Shown: positions 1-13,900 of the stretch, piece after piece
Position numbering within the stretch: the first letter of the stretch is position 1
Layout: each line of letters opens with the position of its first letter
DNA from: Siphlonurus alternatus
Lineage: Eukaryota; Arthropoda; Insecta; Ephemeroptera; Siphlonuridae
Direction: 5' to 3'
DNA length: 64,000 bases
NCBI GenBank assembly: GCA_949825025.1
Contig: OX463785.1
Span: 13,765,971-13,829,970 of the forward strand
Notes under the pieces: model-generated
Database searches by the model: none
Seen by the model: the letters and a program-made list of their open reading frames with translations, nothing else
Told to the model about the DNA's origin: nothing
Made by a program: the position numbers and the translations under genes

Positions 1-441
1 GTTTTTGTTTAATATAATCTACTTTTTTGTTACTTGCATCATCATTTTTTTTACTCATGTGATATCTGTGTTCTTAAGTAATAAAAAAAAATGCATTAAT
101 AAAAAAAAATGTAAATTTTAATTATATTTTATCCATGAAACCACCTTTTTTTAGGCAAATACACAATTATCATAGTATAATTTATTATAACTATTTTTTA
201 ATTTTAGGATACTTAAGAGGATAGAAGCTGTTTTAAAAAATAAGGAAGAAAATCATAAATATAAGAGGAATAAATAATAATTCGAATAATAATTAGGCAG
301 CCAAAAATTAGGAGATGTATTTTAATTTATAATATTCAATATGCTATCGTATACACTTATAAGTCTTCGAAAAGTTAAGAGACATGGCTATAGTATAATA
401 CTATTATAATATATATAAAATCATAAAATCCTACACTGCAG
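1..441. other. AT-rich gene-free stretch (downstream/intron of peroxidase gene)
   Basis: I see only AT-rich sequence and short homopolymer runs here. The peroxidase gene continues to the left of the window on the minus strand, so this is probably intron of that gene. No exon with splice sites could be recognised. Confidence 0.5.
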
Positions 442-752
442 GTGCGTAGAAAGCTACGCACAAAAGCTTAGAAAACTAAACACTAGGTGCGTAGAAAGCT
501 ACACACAAAAAGCTTAGCAGCCTACACTCTTGGGGCGTAGAATCTTACACCAAGTGTGTAACATTTTAAGCAGTTCTGTGTAGAACTTTACGCTCAAGGG
601 GTGTTGGATCTTACGCTCAAAAATTTAGAATCCAACACACTAAATGTGTAAAAATTTAAACATCTTGATGTGTTGAACTCTAAACTCCCGTGTGTGTAAG
701 ATTTAAGGATTTTTCCTTTGAGGTACAAAAACAACACAGTAAATGTGTTGCT
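442..752. repeat. Cluster of degenerate short hairpin repeats
   Basis: A run of related short inverted repeats. The first is an 8-bp perfect stem (442-449 with 454-461, GTGCGTAG/CTACGCAC) around a 4-nt loop. A near copy lies at 487-506. They are followed by degenerate versions with GTGT/ACAC and CTTACGCTCAA motifs to about 750. Spacing is roughly 40-60 bp. No similarity to a known family is recalled. Confidence 0.5.
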
Positions 753-1346
753 TTTTAGGATATTTGCTTTAAATATTTTTTGAGTGATATAATGCACCAA
801 ACATTGAAATTGAATAGTGAATTGATACAATAATTCTTACGTAAATATGACTTTTTTTTTTTTTCATAACCTTCGAAACATTACATTGCTAATACGCTTT
901 TTATTACTAACCATATCCACAAAAGGTCACAGATTCTTATCTTTCTTTATTTCGTATTCACTTTTGTTTAATATTTCAATATTAATATTATATAATGTGC
1001 ATATTTCAAAAGTACATAATTCATCAAATTATACAAATATTTGAATTAAAATATTTGCATTAACAGTATCTTATAATTACGACCAGAAATGTCATGTTAA
1101 CTAATATTTTATAAGTGTATGGGAATAATTAATGTTGTTGTTTTTTTTTAGAATTTTATATTTGTTAACTGTATTTACATCAATTAGGATTCTTCTTAAA
1201 TAGTTGCATAAAACTTAAATGTGTATAACGTATATATATACACACTATACGCACTATTTTACAACTCGTTAAATTAAAAAAAAAAATCCTATTTGTCAAC
1301 AATAGATTTTTTTTTTAAAACTAGATATATCGTAATGAAACACGTC

Positions 1347-1658
1347 TTAAGGGTAAGATAACGCCACCAATGTTAAAAAAAATCCCTCGCACGAAAATTC
1401 TGAAAAATATTTAAAATGTTCTCCTCTACACCCCCTATCAGCACCTAAAATACCAGGTATACAAATACGATCTAGTTTTTTGAGTTATGAATTTTTAAAG
1501 TTGACTAATTAATAACTAAAAAACTAGATCGTATTTATATACCTGATATTTTAGCTGCTGATAGGGGGTGTAAAGGAGAACATTTTAAAAAAAAATCAGA
1601 ATTTTCGTGTGAGGTGTGAGGGATTTTTTTAACATTGGTGGCTTTATCTTACCCTTAA
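1347..1658. mobile_element. Foldback MITE with TTAA target duplication (family 1, copy 1)
   Basis: A roughly 300-bp element made almost entirely of two inverted arms. Each end reads TTAA-GGGTAAGATAACGCC (inverted and slightly diverged at the right end, 1640-1658), and TTAA at 1347-1350 and 1655-1658 is the apparent target duplication. Internal arm motifs such as AACTAGATCGTATTT occur in both orientations. TTAA target sites are typical of piggyBac-type transposition, so this is inferred to be a piggyBac-like MITE. Related copies lie at 62,937-63,299 (full) and 45,069-45,206 (half). Confidence 0.8.
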
Positions 1659-1751
1659 TATTTCAATTTCAGAAGTTTGGTTACAAATTTGGTGCTGCAG
1701 TCTCCACCTATAATATTAAACTCACAAAACTATCAAACTAATTGTACTTAC

Positions 1752-1925
1752 AGCTCGCGGGATGAGGTCTGTGAAGTCGTCCATGGACTGGGCCGTGGAG
1801 AGTCCACAGGCGGTCCTGAACGTGTTGTAACCTGGCAGTCCGTGGTCCCTGCCTCGCTGGATCAGCTGACTCAGGGCGTCCAGTCCGAGCTCCCCCTCGC
1901 CGCCGGCGAACATCGCACTGGTCAC
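1752..1925 (-). CDS. Peroxidase exon 11 (last exon in window)
   Basis: Codes residues 579-636, phase 0 at both ends. Acceptor CTTTCAG precedes it and donor GTAAGT follows (1751-1746). It contains [12 protein letters not shown] and CGLSTAQ, a family hallmark. The residue two before QRGRDHG is Leu599, where active enzymes have Asn that hydrogen-bonds the proximal His. At least one more exon is needed for the C-terminus. Confidence 0.92.
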
Positions 1926-4900
1926 CTGAAAGATGGATAAATATTAGAGGGCATTCATGGAGCACTTAATTAAGCCTCAATTTTTATCTCGGGTTAAGTG
2001 TGCTCAACGGTACTAAAAATGGGGCTAAGCACTATGTGTATAAATTCTATAACACTGCTAAGTTTATGATTGTGGTAAATCAAAATATTTAAGACGAATT
2101 TATTGCTATTGCTGAAGACATGAAATTTATTGTTTTTGTATAATTTTCAAACTTATTCTTAAATAATTAATAAAAAACATTTAAATTTATAATTTTTGAA
2201 AATATAATACAACCAATTACTAAACTAACACATAATTTCAAATTATTTATTTTTATATTCAGTAACTATTTTAATTTGTAATAAATTTAATATTCGATGA
2301 ATAAATATTTTTGGTAATATTTTTATTTTAAATATTTTATTTTATATATAAAATAAAAATTTTAAATATAAATATATGAGGATATGAAAAAGAATCATCT
2401 CATGGAGCTCCGGAACGGAAGCGTGTATATTGTAACAAATAAATTCAAGTAAATTCATAGGTAAATTAACGCATTTTAAAAGATTTTAATAAAATTAATT
2501 ACCTATCTTTTAATATTAATATTGTCTTGACAAATGTCATAATCCCAAAATAAAATTAATAAGGATAAAATTATAATTTCAACACTCAGCAATTACCAAT
2601 AAGCAAAGACAGGAACCAAATCTTTTATATCTCTTTTTGGGAACCAACAACGAGGAGTTGATGGTTTATTTTATAATTTTAGGACTCACCTGGACAGTTA
2701 TATTACTGTAGAAGTGGTAACACCCTCAGTGTTTTCGGAACGTTTTCCCTCACACCTCCCCTAATTAAAATGTTTCTTTCCTGTGACCCCCACACCACGT
2801 TACTCACATCCTCTGTGTGTTGCAGGTCTATTTTCTGGGCGCTCTGAGTGGCCAGAGCTCGCACCAACTGGTCCAACCTGCCCGGCTGGCTCAACACTGC
2901 GGGACGGTTGTAGTGATCTCGGAGACGGAGGGAGTCGTTGCTGCGTCGCTCTTCGCCATGTAACCTGAGTCACAGCAAAATTGTTAGTCCATAGTTCTGT
3001 TCGTAAACTCAACTTACTAGTCGAGTACTCTAAGCAGGGTCTTATTGGGCTAACTAACAAAAACTGTGACGTCATCTGCACTACGTACCCTACCCTCTCT
3101 AAACCTTTCTCAAGAGTCAATTAACTTGTAATACAGCAATGCAGGTTTTGTGAATCTTTCATATTAAAAATTATTTATATTTTATATATATTTTTTTATC
3201 TTTACATTATTGTGTATTGTAATATTTTGAATAATATATTTTAGGCATATATGCCATATATGGGATAATTTATAATAAGTATAATAAATAGTACCACGCA
3301 AGGATATCGTATAGAACGCACAAGAATTATTATTATTTAACAAAATATGACAATGCTTGTTGCCAATATTGTTTATAATTTTTATTACTAAAAAAATCAT
3401 AATATTTGGCTTGTAAATATTAATTTTAAATGCTTAAAACATTTTCATATCTTTAAATAAAAATTAATTAAAACTTTAATTACAATAGCATTTTATTTTT
3501 TAATAATTAAATATTTCTTTTATTTCTTAAAAATTTATTTAACTATGAGTTTGTTGTAATTTAATTCAATACTACACTAGGTACATAAATATATTGTGTA
3601 TGATATACATAAAATGTCTATTAACAAGTAAGCTAATATTATTTTGTTCTATCAAATTTAATAATTAAAGAACTGATCCTGTCATTTCATAATTTGAACC
3701 TTTAAATCAACAAGTGTTACTTACTCCAGTTTGCCTGCCATCATGGAGTAAATGAACTGCAGAGCGGCGGTGGCGAAACTGTTTCGAACGGCGGGGTCCA
3801 CGTTGGAGGCGTAGCCCGCGGTATTCACCCCCATCTGTCTCGCGTAGCCTTCGCCTGCAAACAAACAATACTTTCAGTTTAACTTCTTGTTCTAATTCAC
3901 TTTGCTTTGAATTAACGTATCCAATTTGGATATGAAGGATAGTATAGTTTATTGTAAGAATGGTCTAATGTTCAAATCATTTTGCAATTTTACTACGAAT
4001 ATAAATGTGTCTCGGAACTTCTGTATCGGTTAATGTGAACTTAAGTTCTCGGCGTGGAAAAAGCATGTATAAAATTCTCTGTCAATTTCTTATGATACTG
4101 AACAAAAATACGACTTTTAAAAATACAATATTTGTATCAGTTTTTATTGAAAAAGCCTCCTAATCATATAAATTTAAGTTAGCTTGGGTGGCTGAAAACC
4201 TTATAAATATTAGGATATCCTCTTTTAGCCATGCCAATTTTGCAGCATTATTAATGCTATGTATAAATATTGTAATTTCTGTTTTTGCCAATAAAACGTT
4301 TATAATATTTTATTTATTCAAATATACTAGCATAATAATATTTATAATAAATATAAAGATAAAGTTGAATAAATTTTATATAAAATTTAATGAGCTCGCG
4401 AGGGGGTACAACAATCATAAACTTAAGCCAGTCTTGGTGTATTCTTCATTATTGCGCTAAGTTTAGGTAAAGTGGTGTTATTTGAAGACCCCCGTGTCAG
4501 GTGCATCTATTATTTCCAGCATTAAGTGTCTAATTATTTACACTTTATTATAATTAGTTATTCAAAATTAATTAACTCCCTATCTCATTATAAAATTAAG
4601 ATCTTATATCGTTCTCACTTTCTTCAACTTTAAAACATAATTTAAAGTAAATAGTTTCGCTTTAGATTGCATCACTTCATTGTTGGTAGTAACAAAGCTA
4701 TTTCACGCTGTGTGGGTAACTTAGCAGAGCATTGTAATGAAATTACGTTGATAACCTTGCACTTAATCTGGATTTTCAGATCTGAGCGTAATAAACACCA
4801 TTTCTCGTGACAATGTCTGAGAAACAACACTTGGGGAAAATTGTGTGGGTTTACATTCCGACAGAAAAATCGTGCGCAATATTGTTTATGTTATTATACT

Positions 4901-7900
4901 AGAGAGAGGTGGAGTTTGTATATCCGGGATGAATATATTTACCACACGTGTGGTAATTATGTTCCTATATATTTAATCACAGTACTGCATTGATATAAAA
5001 AAAAAATTATTCATACTTATATTATAAGTTATACATAAATGTATACTGAACAAATATTAATAGTAAATCAATTATAATTTTTTTTATAATTAAGTTTATG
5101 CGAGTAATTTTTTTATAATAAAATTAATAGTTCTTAATTTTATTTAAAAAAAGAGATAACAATGCTTAATAATATTAACTTTAAATTCAGCAAGAGGTTT
5201 ATTAACGTTTTGATCTCATGATGATCAAATGAACATTTAAAATGGAATTTGTTAATGATTTAAAGAAAAATATATGAAATGTAGTAAATTTGCCAAAATT
5301 ACTGTAATAAATTCATAATTTTTGGGAGCATAATACGCTAGTACGTACTCTGCTTAATTATTTTGTTTAAAACTTCTGCCTTGTTAGGTAGTCAACAATT
5401 TAATAAAACTTAATGGATCAAGAAGTTGCATGAGTAATTTAAATGCAATGATTGTTTCATGACATACAATTCTCAATAAAAAAAAGTGAATAATTATCAG
5501 AAGTCAAGAAAGTAACTCAGTGCCACAACACTGACCGATGACGATGGGCAGCCACTGCTGGTAGGTGATATGTTGGATCTCGGCGACCACGATCCTGCGA
5601 GCCTCCTGGAAGGTCTGCTCGTCGTCCCACTGAGGGTTGAGACTTTGCAGTGAGGCGGCCAAACGGTTGTGTTCGCGCACCCACAGAGTGTGCAGGGCAG
5701 TGAGCGAGGGCTGCTCGTTCACCCGACTGTCCCCTGAAAGAGAAAATAGTTGTAGTAGACGTTGGGGAGTTAGTTTCGACCTCAAGTTTTTTATTGCAGA
5801 AATGAATAGAGGGTGCAAAGTCATGCTACCCTGATTTGTTTCAGATTTTTTAGAACCCGGGAAGTATTTTTAAAAAATTATTGGAAGTCTTTTTTGTGAC
5901 GTCACGCGGCGTTAAGTCCTATCTTTTTCTCAAGGAGCGGCGTCTCGTGACGTCACAAAAAGTACTTTCAATAATTTTTTTCAAAAAACTTCACAGGCTC
6001 TAAAAAATCGGAAAAAAATCAGGGTAGCATAACTTCGCACCCTCTATTTCTGCAAAAAAAAAAAAAAAAAAAAAATGAGGTCTATTAATATAGTGAGATC
6101 ATTAAATTTAACTTAGAAAGTATCTCTGATGAAGCAATCAGGTACACTGCTATTACAATTTTAAAATTAGCAATGGACAACATACTATGAAAAAAATTTA
6201 TTGCAGAAATGAATGGAGGGTACCAAATTATGCTCTAAGAATTTTTTCAGATTTTTTTGTGTTCCGGAACTATTTTTAAATAATTATTGAAAGTTCTGTG
6301 ATTTCAGTTGGCACCCCTGAATCCTTAATAAAAAGGATAAAGACTGGACGCCTATTGACGCCTCCAGGGGGCGTGGCTGCACTTTCAATAATTATTTAAA
6401 AATAGTTCTGTGCCTCAAAAAAATCTGAAAATTTTCAGAGTAGCATAATTTGGTACCCTCTATTTATTTCTGCAATAATTTTTTTCATTTTTATACATGT
6501 TCTTAGAATCAGGAACTATTCTTTTTAAGTACTGATTGGCAAAGCAATGTTATACTTCTTTATATTGATACAAGTAAAAAATTAATTGTTTAAATATATA
6601 AAACAAGCAATATTTTAAAATTATAATAAAAATTATTTAAATTTTTATTATATATTTTTCTCATATACTCTAAGCACAGTACCTGCTCTGAAGCATGGTC
6701 CCACAGGTTTGTTGATGAGTTGGCACGCCGTGGTGGGGTCGGCGGAGAGCGGGAGAAGCTCGCGTCCCGGTCCTTCGCTCGTCAGAAGTTTTCCGTTCTG
6801 TAAGGACCTCAGGGCGAGGTTTGTGTCCTTGCCGTTACCGTAGACCATCGAGCCGTCGAGCCAGTGGGTGGCTTGGTTCATCTGGACATAACGTGTTAGA
6901 CAGGACAGTGAGATATAGAGAAAATATTTTTTGAGACAGTGATCTAAGAAACAACTTTCTGAAAATTTGATCAATTTTCTAATGAAGACATATTATAGGT
7001 CCGAGTATAGATTATCTCTAGTACAATATAAAAAGTTAAATTCAATAAATCAATAATTAGTCACTTCCGATAGGATTATAATATTCATTCGATTATTGCA
7101 TATAACACCATTAAAACATTACCATATGTGTTAGTATTTTATATATTGTGCTTGATGTAGCCCAGACGACTGCTGAAATTTCTGTCAACATTAATGCCGA
7201 TAGGTAAACCCTGATTATATAAAATTACAAATTATTAAAAATAAAAAACATGCATTTTTATATCAAATTTTAGAACAAATAATATAAAATATAAGAAATT
7301 AAGTCAGAAAATAATTTTTATAAAATGAAATATTAATAATTATTTAAAGTTAAAATGTAATAAATTAAATTTTACTAAAACAATATTTATTAAAATTTAA
7401 TATTACTATCAAGATAAAGAACTAACAAAATGTCAATGGGTAGATTCTAGATTATAGTCAGATCACCTCAAAATGACTCGTCAATGGGTAGATTCTGGAC
7501 TATAGTCAGATCATCTCAAATGACCCTCACCTGTTCTGCGGGTCCGAAGCGACAGTCAGGTCGGGGTGCGGTGAGGGACCTCACGTAGTCGAGGCAGCGT
7601 CGTCCCCTGAACACGGGGTCGTCTCTGGGCACCGAGATGGGGGCGCACGCGGGGTGTAGGGAGCGGGGCCGCAACTCTCCCCCGTCCGGCTTGCAGCAAG
7701 ATATGGAGCTGCCGGTGCTGGCTGGAGAACAAATTATATTACAATCTCTCATTGAAGCTAGTAATAATAAGACAAAACTCCATCATATACAGGTTGCAAG
7801 TGAGAATTTTCTAAGGAAACAAATGTCAATCTTCCAATTATTTCCTATCAATTTTTTCGTTGCAAATATTGGAAATATATATATATTTTTTTTATACAGC

Positions 7901-10900
7901 TGTTTTCATTTTAAGAAGGAAAACACCGCCTTTAATTTTATTAAAAGATGCAAAAATTATTTTAAGAAGTATTCTGGAGTTTTTACATCAATACACTCAA
8001 TCCTTGTTTTGTTTTGTTTTCTTATACACATATGAAGTATCATTATTAAGTTTATTATCTGACTACGAATTCTAATATTTAAATAATTTTTTTTAATATG
8101 GAAATTAGAGGATTCTAATATCACATAATATTCTCTAGATTCGAGCAAAGATTTTAAATTGTTAAAAATTTTAGTTGACTTTCTGTGGAATTAATTTTCA
8201 CACCAAACAAAACGTGACTTTAATTTCTGTTAATAAGGCAAGGTAAAAGATTTAATTTTTATTTTATAGCCATAATTCTGGACCTAAATCATTTTTTTTT
8301 TTTTTTTTTTTTACTTGTAGTACAAATATAAAGCTGAGATAATCTATTTCACCAAATCAGCAATTATTTACAGGCCTAAACAGTTTTTGGTCTAAGTTCT
8401 GTGAAGACGGGATTATGTATAAATACACTCCCTGTGGTCGGTACAGATTACAATGCTAAGTACAGAGCTAAGTTTAAGCTTTACGTTTTTTTTTTTTTTT
8501 TTGAAAATTTTACGTCAATTTGGTATTCCACTTTCAAGCAGCCGAGTCAGAGAGTCTATACTCTCTAAGGGGCATTCACAAAGTCTTAAAGCCGGTATTA
8601 CACGATACAATTTTTCTGATTATTGTATACAATTTTTCCTTACAAGAAAATTTAATCTCCATTTGTTTGCATTGAGAGGAAATTTTCTTGCAAGGAAAAA
8701 TTGTATACAATAATCAGAAAATTTGTATCGTGTAATATAGGCTTAAGACCATGATTTAAGGCTCGATAATTTAAAGCTTGATTTTAGACGTGTTTTTTAG
8801 ACCCAAAATTTCTGGTCTTAAATTATTGAGCCTTAAATGTGGCCTTAAGGCTTTGTGAATGCCCCTTTCTATATATTGTTGTAACTGAGAAAGAATAACA
8901 CTGCAGTATTGAAGAGAAAATTAAAGAAAAATAAGTAAACAGTGATGTAAATTTATTTAAAAAAAAAAGTGAATAGTATATTAAAGAATTGAAACTTTTC
9001 AGTCGATCACCCTTGTATTTATATTATAATTATATGAAATTTCAAATAAAAAAGAAGTCACAGGATCTGAACAAATTTCATTATAATGTAAAGGTGACTA
9101 AAAAAGCATTATTAACGTTTCAAAGTTTAAGTAATATCATCAAAATTGGAGAATGTAAAATACAAAAATAAAGTATAATAGATCTAGATGTCTGAGACTT
9201 ACTCATCTTGGCAGTCGGGGTATGCGCGAGGTCCAGTCCAATGAACTGCGCCCACTGCATCACCGCCAAGGTCAGCTCGCGGTCCACGCGCTCCTTGTCC
9301 GCCCCCAGGGTCGTGCTGACCTGACGGGCCCCTGGCAGGGACATCCCGGGACCTCGGCCCTCGGAGCGTCGTAACGTTTGCAAACCTGTAATCATGAAGG
9401 AAAATTATTTGCATGGTACAATAAGAATTTTTAGTATATATTACACAATTAATTAAATCTCAAATTACATCCATATGAATGTATTGATTAAAATTTATTA
9501 CATTCTTTTCACTCCAAGATTGATATTAAAAATAGAATCCAGCAACTCTTATAAATATGAACGTAGATAAAAATCATTCAATCTAGTAGAACATATTAAT
9601 TGGCATTTTAATATAATTTTACTTGCAGTTACCGATAATTTTAATAGGTGGCAGCACTATGCACACCATATGTATTAATTAAAACAATAATTATAATTTA
9701 AAATTATAATGAAATTTATAATATAATTATGCATATTAATGTATTTAAAAAAAATTATTTCAAAACTTTAAACCAATATTGTGTTTTAATATATACCATA
9801 GAGTTGTTAATTTTTATTAACTTTTATAATTTTTTAAATCCTATTATTAATCATTTTACCGACAATATTCCCCCAATTTTTAGCAACCCGCTCTTCTGTT
9901 ATGTTTTCATTTAATTCTACTCAATAAAATTAAAATATCCAGAGTTTCTCCATATATATTATTTAAATTATAAAGAGTAGTGACAATGCGATTGCGTAAT
10001 GAAACCCCTATAAGTGAAATGAAATAATTATGATTTCTGTAATTTTTTTACTTTTTGAAATAAAACCAACTCGACATGAATTATTGATTTACTTTTATTA
10101 AATTACTATTGACATCCACATTTCTGTGATACCTAGGGTTGAAACTTCAAAATAATTACGAAAATAAAATAATCCCTCTTTTGAAAAGGAGTATTTACAG
10201 AAAAATTTTAGGGTTTGGGGGGCGCGGCAGGTACCAAAGCCCTGGGTGTAGTAAAGGGGTGTCAGGTGCTATCAGACTTTATGTTTTATCAAAAAGTCTG
10301 AGCCTCTTTCATTTCATGAAAGACGACAGTGGCAGCCATCTGACAACCATGACGCAGTAATAGTGAAGACATTTGCTGAGAAAAAGTCGCAGTCGCCAAA
10401 CTTTAACTCCTTCTCTGCAATTCCTTCTCCGCGACTACCTCACAGTCCTCTACATAACCCAAATGTTTTGTTAACTGCCGCTAGTGTAACATATCATATC
10501 GAGCTGGACGTTATCATTTTTCTAACATATATCCATTTCAGAGGCTTCAATAATTCTTTATTAATTATTATATGATAATTCGTGTTTTTATAAATTACAA
10601 AATTAGTTTGAAAAAATGTAACATAACTTTTAAAACAAAACCAATATAAAATTATATTTTTTCTAATTAGTTAACATATTTTAAAATTAAAATTTAAGTA
10701 ATTAAAAAACAAATTAACTTTGTTGCCATCTCGTTTTGAATGTGAAAACTAATCGATAGTTTAATTATAATCTCTATATTAATTTTCAACAGAGTAACTG
10801 ATGACGTATTGTCATATTTAATGTTAAAGATAAAATAGAACAAAATTACAATTCTTTATATAGATAAGATATATATTATAATAAAAAACACTGTGAACGT

Positions 10901-13900
10901 CGTTATAAAAATATATTCAAAATTTCAAATTTGATTTTGTTTTTAAAAGATTCCAATTTTGACTAATACAGGTTCCAAGGGGACCAAGATCAAATGTATC
11001 AAATTGCACCATTTTTGACGTCTGTGGTAAAATTTGAAGTAATGGGAAAAAAATTCCACTTTTAATTACCTTACAGCTCGCGACGGAGTAACGGAAAGGG
11101 ATATAGGAGGAAAAGGATGGTGGCTATACGGCCTCTTACGTGTCCCAGCATCCACTGAGGTGAGACTGAGGGAATAGTGGAAAACCTTACAGTCAGGTCG
11201 GACGAAAGAAGGGTTAATTTATTCCTTTATTTGTAAAAAGAAATTAATAACATCTGGAAACGGCTGAGAAATTCAACAAATTTCATCGAAATTTGGACCC
11301 ACCCTTACGAATTTGAATATATTCAATCGACCAGCTCACGCTATAAGGCAAATAGAAAATTTCAGCGACGTTTATCCGCGTGTCGTCGATGGGACGTGGC
11401 GACTTGACTAAGGCTAATACCCTGGCCAAAGTCACACATGCCATGTATAGCCGGCAGTCCTCGAGTACAATGGATTATAAGGAACAACACGAAAACCTGA
11501 GATGTTCGTGGCATGTGATGCCATGTCGCATGACATTGGTGTAGTCGAGGTAGGTGTTGTACGAGGTAGTACGCCGTACCATAAGGGGCACAAGGTATGC
11601 CACTAGACTGTCAGGTTCGCGAACCACCTCAACTACACCACTCTATAAGAGCATCAAGAAAAAAGAACCGCGACCATGAGGTTCACGTACGACTTCGGTC
11701 ACACCACCGACTTCGGTCACACCGCTCTATAAGAGCATGAAGAAAAAAGCATCACTGACTTCGGTCACACCACCGACTTCAGTCACACCACCGAATTCGG
11801 TCACACCACCGACTTCGGTCACACCACCGACTTCGGTCACACCGCTCTATAAGAGCATGAAGAAAAAAGAACCGCGACCATGAGGTTCACGTACGACTTC
11901 GGTCACACCACCGACTTCGGTCACACCACCGACTTCGGTCACACCGCTCTATAAGAGCATGAAGAAAAAAGAACCGCGACTTTGAGGTTCACGTACGACT
12001 TCGGTCACACCACCGACTTCGGTCACACCGCTCTATAAGAGCATGAAGAATAAAGAACCGCGACCATGAGGTTCACGTACGACTTCGGTCACACCACCGA
12101 CTTCGGTCACACCACCAACTTCGGTCACACCACCGACTTCGGTCACACCACCGACTTCGGTCACACCGCTCTATAAGAGCATGAAGAAAAAAGAACCGCG
12201 ACTTTGAGGTTCACGTACGACTTCGGTCACACCACCGAATTCGGTCACACCGCTCTATAAGAGCATGAAGAAAAAAGAACCGCGACCATGAGGTTCACGT
12301 ACGACTTCGGTCACACCACCGACTTCGGTCACACCACCGACTTCGGTCACACCGCTCTATAAGAGCATGAAGAAAAAAGAAACGCGACCATGAGGTTCAC
12401 GTACGACTTCGGTCACACCACCGACTTCGGTCACACCGCTCTATAAGAGCATGAAGAAAAAAGAACCGCGACTTTGAGGTTCACGTACGACTTCGGTCAC
12501 ACCACCGACTTCGGTCACACCGCTCTATAAGAGCATGAAGAAAAAGAACCGCGACTTTGAGGTTCACGTACGACTTCGGTCACACCACCGACTTCGGTCA
12601 CACCGCTCTATAAGAGCATGAAGAATAAAGAACCGCGACCATGAGGTTCACGTACGACTTCACCACCGACTTCGGTCACACCACCGACTTCGGTCACACC
12701 ACCGACTTCGGTCACACCACCGACTTCGGTCACACCGCTCTATAAGAGCATGAAGAAAAAAGAAACGCGACCATGAGGTTCACGTACGACTTCGGTCACA
12801 CCACCGACTTCGGTCACACCACCGACTTCGGTCACACCGCTCTATAAGAGCATGAAGAAAAAAGAACCGCGACTTTGAGGTTCACGTACGACTTCGGTCA
12901 CACCACCGACTTCGGTCACACCGCTCTATAAGAGCATGAAGAAAAAGAACCGCGACTTTGAGGTTCACGTACGACTTCGGTCACACCACCGACTTCGGTC
13001 ACACCGCTCTATAAGAGCATGAAGAATAAAGAACCGCGACCATGAGGTTCACGTACGACTTCACCACCGACTTCGGTCACACCACCGACTTCGGTCACAC
13101 CACCGACTTCGGTCACACCACCGACTTCGGTCACACCGCTCTATAAGAGCATGAAGAAAAAAGAAACGCGACCATGAGGTTCACGTACGACTTCGGTCAC
13201 ACCACCGACTTCGGTCACACCACCGACTTCGGTCACACCACCGACTTCGGTCACACCGCTCTATAAGAGCATGAAGAAAAAAGAACCGCGACTTTGAGGT
13301 TCACGTACGACTTCGGTCACACCACCGAATTCGGTCACACCGCTCTATAAGAGCATGAAGAAAAAAGAACCGCGACCATGAGGTTCACGTACGACTTCGG
13401 TCACACCACCGACTTCGGTCACACCACCGACTTCGGTCACACCGCTCTATAAGAGCATGAAGAAAAAAGAAACGCGACCATGAGGTTCACGTACGACTTC
13501 GGTCACACCACCGACTTCGGTCACACCACCGACTTCGGTCACACCGCTCTATAAGAGCATGAAGAAAAAAGAACCGCGACTTTGAGGTTCACGTACGACT
13601 TCGGTCACACCACCGACTTCGGTCACACCGCTCTATAAGAGCATGAAGAAAAAGAACCGCGACTTTGAGGTTCACGTACGACTTCGGTCACACCACCGAC
13701 TTCGGTCACACCGCTCTATAAGAGCATGAAGAATAAAGAACCGCGACCATGAGGTTCACGTACGACTTCACCACCGACTTCGGTCACACCACCGACTTCG
13801 GTCACACCACCGACTTCGGTCACACCACCGACTTCGGTCACACCGCTCTATAAGAGCATGAAGAAAAAAGAAACGCGACCATGAGGTTCACGTACGACTT

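Noticed and set aside
10139..10575. Two adjacent 70-aa ORFs repeated in units A, B and C (also 14,934-15,358 and 18,777-19,198)
   Set aside because: Their repetition is explained by tandem duplication of the DNA. They overlap hairpin-forming non-coding module sequence, have no splice sites or known motifs, and show no synonymous bias that I can see.
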